From Burkholderiaceae bacterium (GTDB lineage Bacteria > Pseudomonadota > Gammaproteobacteria > Burkholderiales > Burkholderiaceae_E): DNA of 64,000 nt. Of this stretch, positions 45,619 through 52,100 are shown piece by piece. Positions within the stretch are counted from its first letter, which is position 1, and the number at the start of each line of letters is the position of its first letter. The DNA is taken from assembly GCA_016710525.1 (NCBI GenBank), contig JADJVQ010000035.1, positions 1-64,000 on the forward strand. The letters are read 5' to 3'. A program made the position numbers and the translations under genes. The notes under the pieces are model-generated. The model ran no database searches. It had not been told where the DNA came from and saw only the letters and a list, made by a program, of their open reading frames with translations.

Positions 45619-45747
45619 TCAGATCGAAGCGGCGGGCACTTCGTAGCCCGCTGCTTCGATCGCCGCGCGCAGCCGGGCCGCGTCGGCGCCCGACTCGATG
45701 TCGACGCGCCCGGCGGCCCTGGGGTCCTGCGGATTGCGATCGCGCAT
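45619..45747 (-). pseudogene. Possible remnant of a CopZ-like HMA metal-chaperone gene
   Basis: A short frame from an ATG at 45747 ends at 45619 and reads GRVDIESGADAARLRAAIEA followed by AGYEVPAAS. That is what the second half of an HMA domain looks like (beta strand, helix, AGY end). The first half with GMTCxxC is absent, because the region upstream is the start of copA on the other strand. Either a decayed chaperone gene or part of an assembly deletion; too short for certainty. Confidence 0.4.
45622..45661. terminator. Long hairpin downstream of hsp20
   Basis: A 16-bp stem (45622-45637 with 45646-45661) with one G-T wobble on one strand and an 8-base loop. It starts 16 bases after the hsp20 stop and could end that transcript. 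There is no T run. The same bases encode part of the antisense HMA-like remnant. Confidence 0.5.
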
Positions 45748-45782
45748 TCCCGGTGCGGGCCGCGCGGCAGTAAGCTTCGAAC

Positions 45783-48020
45783 ATGAATGACCTCAGCTTT
45801 GCGCCACGAACCGCGGCCCTGCATGTTGTTTCGCTGTCGATCGGCGGAATGACCTGCGCGGCCTGCGCCGGACGAGTCGAACGCGCGCTGGCGAAAGTGC
45901 CGGGGGTCACCGATGCGAGCGTGAACCTCGCCACCGAGGTCGCGCAGATCCGCTTCGAGGGGCTCGATCCCGACCCCTCGAGCCTCGTCGCGGCGGTCGT
46001 GAAGGCCGGCTACGAGGCCTCGCCGCGCGTGGCCGGCGCGGCATTGGTTGAACCGACAGACGACGAGGCCCGGCGCACCGCCTGGGCGGTGCTGGCGGCG
46101 GCCCTGCTGTCGGCGCCGCTGATGCTGCCCATGCTGCTGGCGCCGTTCGGGGTGCACGCGATGCTGCCCGGGTGGTGGCAGTTCGCGCTGGCCACGCCGG
46201 TGCAGTTCATCCTGGGACGACGCTTCTATGTGGCCGGATGGCACGCGGCGCGTGCCGGCGAAGGCAACATGGATCTGCTGGTGGCCATCGGCACTTCCGC
46301 CGCCTACGGCCTGTCGGTGTACATGCTGCTGGCGCATGGCGATGGCCATGGCACGCATCTTTATTTCGAGGGCGCTGCCGTCGTCATCACACTGGTCATG
46401 CTGGGCAAGTGGCTCGAGGCCCGCGCCAGGCGCAAGACCACCGAGGCGATCCGTGCGCTGCAGGCCCTGCGCCCGACCGTGGCGCTGCTGCGCCGCAACG
46501 GGCGCGAGGTCGAGGTGCCGCTGGACAGCGTCTTTGTCGGCGACGAGGTGATCGTCAAGCCGGGCGAGCGCATCCCGGTCGACGGCGTGCTGATCGAAGG
46601 CGAGACCCAGGTCGACGAATCCTTCATTACCGGCGAGAGCCGCCTGATCGAGCGCCGCCTGGACGACCGCCTCACCGGCGGGTCGATCAACGGCGAGGCG
46701 CGGGTGGTGATGCGAACGACCTCGGTCGGCACCGAAACCGTGCTCGCGCGCATCATCCGGCTGGTCGAGGATGCGCAGTCGCGCAAGGCGCCGATCCAGC
46801 GGCTGGTCGACAAGGTCAGCCGGGTTTTCGTGCCGGTGGTGCTGGCGCTGGCGCTGCTGACGCTGCTGGGCTGGGGATTCAGCGACGGGAACTGGACCCG
46901 GGCCATCCTGAACGCGGTGGCGGTGCTGGTGATTGCCTGCCCGTGCGCGCTCGGGCTGGCCACGCCGACCGCCATCATGGCCGGCACCGGGGTCGCGGCC
47001 AAGCACGGGATCCTGATCCAGGATGTGCAGGCGCTCGAAACGGCCCACGCGATCAGCGTGGTCGCGTTCGACAAGACCGGCACCCTGACCGAAGGCAAAC
47101 CCTCGCTTTCCGCCTGCGAAGCGGCGCCGGGTTTCGAGCGGCGCGACGTGCTGGCACTGGCCGCCAGGGTGCAGGCCGGCAGCGAACATCCGCTGGCGCG
47201 GGCGGTCTTGCAGGCGGCTCAGCAGGAGGGCCTGCAGCCCTCGGGCGCGGCCCTCGACATTCACGCCCTGGCCGGGCGCGGTGTGCGCGGTCGGATCGAT
47301 GGACAGCTGGTGTGGGTCGGCAGCGCGCGCATGCTGACCGAGATCGGTGTCGAGCCCGGGGCGATGAGGGCGCGCGCCGATGCGCTGGCCGAGTCGGGCG
47401 CGACAGTCTCGTTCGTGGCCTGCGCCCCGCTCGAAACCCCTGCCGCCGCCCGGCTGGCCGGCGTTCTGGCCTTCGGCGATCGCATCAAGCCGGGCGCCGC
47501 GCGCGGGCTGCAGCGCCTGCGCGACCTGGGTATCCGGACGGTGATGCTCACGGGCGACAACCCGGGCGCCGCGCACGCGGTCGCCGCCCAGCTGCCCCTG
47601 GACGATGTGCGCGCCCAGGTCCTTCCGGAGCAGAAGTCGCAGGCCATCACCGACCTGCGCGACGGCGGGCGCCAGGTGGTGGCGATGGTCGGCGATGGCG
47701 TCAACGATGCGCCGGCGCTGGCCGCGGCCGACGTCGGCATCGCGATGTCCACCGGCACCGACGTCGCGATGCACACGGCCGGCATCACGCTGATGCAGGG
47801 CGACCCCGGACTGGTGGCCGATGCCGTGTCGATCTCGCGGCGCACCTGGACCAAGATCCGCCAGAACCTGTTCTGGGCGTTCATCTACAACCTGGTCGGC
47901 ATCCCGCTGGCCGCGTTCGGCCAGCTGGACCCGGTGCTGGCCGGCGCCGCGATGGCGTTCTCCAGCGTGAGCGTGGTGAGCAACGCGCTGCTGCTGCGAC
48001 GCTGGCGCCCGGGCGCCTGA
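45783..48020 (+). CDS. copA: Copper-translocating P1B-type ATPase
   Basis: 745 residues. One N-terminal HMA domain carries GGMTCAACAGRVERAL. Then eight membrane segments with actuator motif FITGES, ion-binding CPC in VLVIACPCALGLATPTA, phosphorylation loop DKTGTLTEG, the SEHPLARAV nucleotide motif and hinge MVGDGVNDAPALAAADVGIA. The CPC motif and single HMA domain indicate Cu(I) export from the cytoplasm. No CueR-type operator was recognised upstream. The hemerythrin gene follows after 41 bases. Confidence 0.95.
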   Translation: MNDLSFAPRTAALHVVSLSIGGMTCAACAGRVERALAKVPGVTDASVNLATEVAQIRFEGLDPDPSSLVAAVVKAGYEASPRVAGAALVEPTDDEARRTAWAVLAAALLSAPLMLPMLLAPFGVHAMLPGWWQFALATPVQFILGRRFYVAGWHAARAGEGNMDLLVAIGTSAAYGLSVYMLLAHGDGHGTHLYFEGAAVVITLVMLGKWLEARARRKTTEAIRALQALRPTVALLRRNGREVEVPLDSVFVGDEVIVKPGERIPVDGVLIEGETQVDESFITGESRLIERRLDDRLTGGSINGEARVVMRTTSVGTETVLARIIRLVEDAQSRKAPIQRLVDKVSRVFVPVVLALALLTLLGWGFSDGNWTRAILNAVAVLVIACPCALGLATPTAIMAGTGVAAKHGILIQDVQALETAHAISVVAFDKTGTLTEGKPSLSACEAAPGFERRDVLALAARVQAGSEHPLARAVLQAAQQEGLQPSGAALDIHALAGRGVRGRIDGQLVWVGSARMLTEIGVEPGAMRARADALAESGATVSFVACAPLETPAAARLAGVLAFGDRIKPGAARGLQRLRDLGIRTVMLTGDNPGAAHAVAAQLPLDDVRAQVLPEQKSQAITDLRDGGRQVVAMVGDGVNDAPALAAADVGIAMSTGTDVAMHTAGITLMQGDPGLVADAVSISRRTWTKIRQNLFWAFIYNLVGIPLAAFGQLDPVLAGAAMAFSSVSVVSNALLLRRWRPGA

Positions 48021-48061
48021 GCCCTCTGCGAGACCGATCCATTCCCATCGAGGACCACGCG

Positions 48062-48646
48062 ATGCAACATGAAGCCCTGCGCATCATCCACGACGAGCAC
48101 CATGCGATCACGGCCATGCTGTCGGCCATGCGCGGCGTGGCCGCGCGCCTTTCCCGACAGCCGGATCCCCAGGATTTCGATGTGATGCGCGCGATCCTGC
48201 TGTACATCGACGAATTTCCGGAGCGCCTGCACCACGTCAAGGAAAGCGAGGTGCTGTTTCCACTGGTCCGGGCCAAGGCGCCCGAGATCGCGCCGATGCT
48301 CGACCGGCTGGATGCCGAGCATCTGCGCGGCGAGACGGCGGTGCGCGGACTCGAACACGATCTGCTGGCCTGGGAGCAGCTTGGCGATTCGCGGCGCCTG
48401 CGTTTCATGGATTCGCTGGAGCGCTACAGCCAGTTCTATGTCGATCACCTGCGGGCCGAGGAGTCCGAGGTCCTGCCGGCCGCCGTCCGGGTGCTCGACG
48501 AAGCCGAATGGGCGCAGGTGCTGGCGGCCTTCCAGGCCAATCGCGATCCGCTGACCGGCGAGCAGCCGGAGGCCGAATACGAGCGCCTGTTCCGCAAGAT
48601 CGTCAACGATGCGCCCTCGCCGATCGGCCTGGGCGCTCGCGGCTGA
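48062..48646 (+). CDS. Hemerythrin HHE-domain protein
   Basis: 194 residues. Conserved metal-ligand pattern: IIHDEHHAITAML, the helix containing HHVKESEVLFPLV, LDAEHLRGE and YSQFYVDHLRAEESEVLPAA. These provide the His and Glu/Asp ligands of a di-iron site in a four-helix bundle. Possible roles are oxygen or nitric-oxide sensing, or iron storage; none can be picked from sequence. It is likely co-transcribed with copA. It converges on the deacetylase gene with a 15-base gap. Confidence 0.9.
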   Translation: MQHEALRIIHDEHHAITAMLSAMRGVAARLSRQPDPQDFDVMRAILLYIDEFPERLHHVKESEVLFPLVRAKAPEIAPMLDRLDAEHLRGETAVRGLEHDLLAWEQLGDSRRLRFMDSLERYSQFYVDHLRAEESEVLPAAVRVLDEAEWAQVLAAFQANRDPLTGEQPEAEYERLFRKIVNDAPSPIGLGARG

Positions 48647-48661
48647 AGCCGGCGCGGCCCG

Positions 48662-50500
48662 TCAGGGCCGGGCGATGAAGCGGATGCTGTAGGTCCGCGG
48701 CGTGTCGGACACCGGGGGCAGGTCGATGCGCCAGCGCTGGGCGTCCATCCGGGCAGCGGTGACGATTTCCTGGCGGCGCCGTTGCGCCAGCAAGCCTTCG
48801 TTGAGCACCGGCACCTGGCCGGCCGCCGGCGCCATCACCACGAGCTGCGCGCCCTGGACGGGGGCGCCAGGTGCCTGCGCCGACAGCTCGATCTCGAGCG
48901 TGTCGCGTGCGGTGGACAGCAGACGCAGACGCAACCGGGCGCGCTGGCGCCACCAGGCTTCGATCGCAGCGCCGGGCGCGACCCACAACTGTGATCGTTT
49001 CGCGGCCAGGACGCCCAGCAGGGCGTCCATCCCGCGATCGAGTTCGCCGCCGGGGGCGTAGTTCTGGGTGTGTACCGAGAGCAGGCCGAAGCCGCCAAAC
49101 CGTTCGACGTCGGCGAGCCCCAGCAGCAGCTCGGCCCGCACGCCGTCGCCGGCCACGCCCATGCGCACGAAGTTGATGTCGTCCAGCAGCGTTCTGGGCA
49201 GGACCACCAGCGCTTGCGCCGGGCCGAGCTCGGGTTCGGCACGCGAGAAAAACGGCAGCATGTCGTCGCTTGAGGCCGGGTCGGCGGCATGGTGGCGGAT
49301 GCCGGCGCTGCGCATCGCGATCTCGGTGGTGCGATCGTAGGATTCGAGGGGCGCCCGAAAGCCGCTGGGCCGGGTCGTGGCGGGGACGAGCGGGGCGAGC
49401 TGGCCGACCATGGCGGCGAGCCGGGCAGCCTGTTCGTTTTCGGGGAGATCCTTGAATCCGACATGGCGCTCGGCGTGATAGCCGATCTCATGCCGCCTCG
49501 CCAGTTCACGGGTCAGCTCCGGAAATTTTGCCGCTTCGCTGGTCAGGCAATAGAAGGTTCCGGTCAGCCCATGCCGATCGAGCGCGGCGGCGAACACACG
49601 GGCGTTCTGGAACTGCTCCTCGGTGTCCATCTCGACCAGAAAGGCCGAACGGTAGGGCGCCGGCCATGCCGCCAGGGCCACCCGCGGCGTGCGCAGCGCC
49701 CAGGCCAGCGCGTCGCCGACCAGGCGTTCGATGTCGGCTTGTGCGCCCATCCAGGCGGTCTCCGGGAAACCCATCCAGACCCGGCGCGAGCCGGCATGCT
49801 CGAGATAGGTGAGCGCGGCCAGCCCGCCTGCCCCGTCGTGCGCATGGCGATGCCAGACGCCGTAGCGGGCCGCCGCGGTGGCCAGCGGCACCGGGCTGCC
49901 GGCCGCAACGGGAACGGGCGGCGCGCCGGCCTGGTGCAGGCGGGCCCGCAGCAGAGGTTCCACGCTTCGGTTCAGGTACATCCGGCGCCCGGCGCCAAGC
50001 CCGATATTCAACGGGCTCTCGCCGAAAGGCAGCAGATGACGGTCTTCGCTGTCCGGGCCGATGTCGCCCACTACGTCGACGCCGAACACCTGCCTGAGCC
50101 AGCCGTAGCCCAGCCATTGCCCGGCCTCGTCGCGCGCGCCGCTGGCCCATGTGGACAGCACCGATCCGCCGCGCGCGATGAAGGCATCGATCGAGTGGCG
50201 TTCGCCGCTGCTGAGCGCCACCGCGGACGCGATCACCAGCACCGCCGGCTTCGCGCTGCCGGCCAGTTCGTCGGCGGAGACTTCACAGGCCGCATGGCCC
50301 AGGCGCGACAGGGCCGCGCGCCAGGGGGCGAGCAGGCGATCCTTGTCGGCGCCCTGCGCCGCGAAGAACGCACGGGAATGATCGGCTCGCAGCAGGCAGA
50401 CCGGCGCGGCCGCCTGGGCGACGACGCCGGTCAGCAGACAGCCCAACAAAACGCAGGCGGTGGCGAGCGCCCGCGGCACGCTCGGAAGAGTCGATGTCAT
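48662..50500 (-). CDS. Secreted polysaccharide deacetylase-like protein of an EPS operon
   Basis: 612 residues. Signal peptide ending GVVAQAAAP. The first 260 residues contain LVIASAVALSSGERHSIDAF and LSTWASGARDEAG, resembling a glutamine-amidotransferase-like or DUF-type fold rather than the catalytic domain. From about residue 285, NodB-homology features appear: SAFLVEMDTEEQFQNARVFA in place of the first Asp-Asp motif, HEIGYHAERHVGF (HxxxH metal site) and TRPSGFRAPLESYD. A beta-rich C-terminal domain ends the protein. By analogy with PgaB it could de-N-acetylate a nascent polymer in the periplasm. Last gene of the four-gene operon (43-base gap after the small membrane peptide). Confidence 0.7.
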   Translation of the reverse strand: MTSTLPSVPRALATACVLLGCLLTGVVAQAAAPVCLLRADHSRAFFAAQGADKDRLLAPWRAALSRLGHAACEVSADELAGSAKPAVLVIASAVALSSGERHSIDAFIARGGSVLSTWASGARDEAGQWLGYGWLRQVFGVDVVGDIGPDSEDRHLLPFGESPLNIGLGAGRRMYLNRSVEPLLRARLHQAGAPPVPVAAGSPVPLATAAARYGVWHRHAHDGAGGLAALTYLEHAGSRRVWMGFPETAWMGAQADIERLVGDALAWALRTPRVALAAWPAPYRSAFLVEMDTEEQFQNARVFAAALDRHGLTGTFYCLTSEAAKFPELTRELARRHEIGYHAERHVGFKDLPENEQAARLAAMVGQLAPLVPATTRPSGFRAPLESYDRTTEIAMRSAGIRHHAADPASSDDMLPFFSRAEPELGPAQALVVLPRTLLDDINFVRMGVAGDGVRAELLLGLADVERFGGFGLLSVHTQNYAPGGELDRGMDALLGVLAAKRSQLWVAPGAAIEAWWRQRARLRLRLLSTARDTLEIELSAQAPGAPVQGAQLVVMAPAAGQVPVLNEGLLAQRRRQEIVTAARMDAQRWRIDLPPVSDTPRTYSIRFIARP

Positions 50501-50543
50501 GGACGGAAGGGGCGCCTGTTGCCGGCGCCGCGGGTGGCGGGTT

Positions 50544-50741
50544 TCAGGAGGGCTTGCTGTTGTCCCAGGGGCGCAGGACCGAGGTCGAAGCCTCGCCGAG
50601 CGCTTCGTAGGTCTGGGCCCGGCGCTTGGGCGCCGACCGGTTGCGCATCCGGAAGGCGACGTACGCCGCCACCGACAGCAGCAGCGTCGATATGCTGAGA
50701 AACAGCAGGAAGTTGGCCAGAAACATCAACAGTTCTTTCAT
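50544..50741 (-). CDS. Small membrane protein of the EPS operon (PgaD-like position)
   Basis: 65 residues. One N-terminal membrane helix (MFLANFLLFLSISTLLLSVA) is followed by a basic cytoplasmic tail RMRNRSAPKRRAQTYEAL. The start overlaps the stop of the glycosyltransferase by one codon shift (ATGA at 50738-50741), so its synthesis is tied to the synthase. By position and size it resembles PgaD-type accessory subunits; PgaD has two membrane helices, this has one, so the likeness is functional inference only. Confidence 0.65.
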   Translation of the reverse strand: MKELLMFLANFLLFLSISTLLLSVAAYVAFRMRNRSAPKRRAQTYEALGEASTSVLRPWDNSKPS

Positions 50742-52092
50742 CGCAATCTTCCCAATCGGTCGAGTTTGCCCCAGGTCATCCGGGTGCCGCGCCATTCGTC
50801 GAGGGCCGACAGCAGGCGGGCGGTATCGAGGAACGCGGCATAAAGATCCGCACGAACGGCGCGGCCCAAAGCAGACTGAGCTCCTCGTCCTCGGCGGCGA
50901 TGCTGTAGGCCGAGATCGCGCAATCGAGCAGCACCAGCTGCAGCCACCAGGCGACCACGAAGGGGTGCAGGCCGAGCAGAAGTCCGGTGGCGATGAACAG
51001 CACATGGCCGAAAACGTTGAAGCCGGGCCATACCAGGTTTTCGGCGACCAGGTACCAGATGCCCAGGAAGCGCATGCGCTCGTCGCGCATGCGGAACCAT
51101 GCCCAGCGCCGCTTGAAGACCACCTGCAGGCAGCCGCGGGACCAGCGGTAGCGCTGCTTGAGCAGATCCATCGCGCTTTCGGGCGCCTCGGTCCAGGCCA
51201 GTGCCGAGGGTTCGTAGATCACGTGCCAGCCGTCGCCCAGCAGCTTGAGCGACAGGTCGAAGTCCTCGGCGAAGGTGTCGTGGTCGTAGCCGCCGACGGC
51301 CAGCAGCGCCGACTTGCGGAACATGCCCAGCGGCCCGGGCACGATCGAGACCGCGCGGCCGGCATTCTGGGCGCGTTTCATCAGGGCCAGGCCGACCACG
51401 TATTCGAGCGCCTGCAGCTTGGTCCACAGGGTGTCGCGGTTGATCACCCGCACGCAGCCGGCGACCGCGCCCATCCGCGGTTCGCTGAAGTGCACGGCCA
51501 GCCGGCGCAGCGCGTCCGCTTCGAGCATGCTGTCGCCGTCCACGCAGACCACCAGTTCGCCGGCGGCGTGGGCGATGCCGAAGTTCAGCGCATCGGCCTT
51601 GCCGCTGTTCGGCTTGGTCAGCAGGCGAACCGCCGCGCCGCCGTTGCCGCGCTGGATCTTGAAGGCGTTCAGGTAGGTCTCGTCGTGCGACCCGTCGTCG
51701 ATCACCACCACCTCGAAGCTGGGATAGTCCTGCGCAAGCAGCGATTCCAGGGAATGCCGGATCATCGGGCCCTCGTTGAAGACCGGCACGATGATGCTGA
51801 TCGTCGGCCAGACCTGCGGCTCGTCCGGGACACCGTCCCGGGCACGCAGGAACTGGTCGAGCATCGACATGCCGGCCAGCAGCACGTAGCGCACCGACGT
51901 GATGGCGAACAGCACGAGCAGCACGATGGTGGCGACCAGCCACCATCCGTTGGGAGCGATCGACTCGACTTCCTGCGCGAGCCAGATGGCGCCCAGCCAG
52001 CCCAGCACGCTGCCGGCCAGCACGAACACCACGGTCAGTGCCAGCGCCCAGCCGCGGGTCGAAGTCCCGGATTTCTTGCGGGTTTGGGTCAT
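50738..52092 (-). CDS. Processive GT2 glycosyltransferase (PgaC/BcsA-like), with a frame break near the 3' end
   Basis: About 451 residues. N-terminal membrane pair (ALALTVVFVLAGSVLGWLGA; ATIVLLVLFAITSVRYVLLA), GT2 domain with ISIIVPVFNEGPMIRHSLES, VVVIDDGSHDET, DGDSMLEADALR, catalytic TFAEDFDLSLKLL and the QRYRWSRG (QxxRW) motif of processive beta-glycan synthases; more membrane helices follow. At about 50852 a single base is missing: WAAPFVRIF is continued by YAAFLDTARLLSALDEW in the next frame, ending at 50738. Product sugar not determined; the layout favours a beta-1,6-GlcNAc-type polymer. Confidence 0.87.
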
Positions 52093-52100
52093 TGCGCGCC

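Noticed and set aside
45622..45661. Hairpin as a heat-shock operator (CIRCE-like)
   Set aside because: It lies downstream of hsp20 and its arms do not match the CIRCE sequence.
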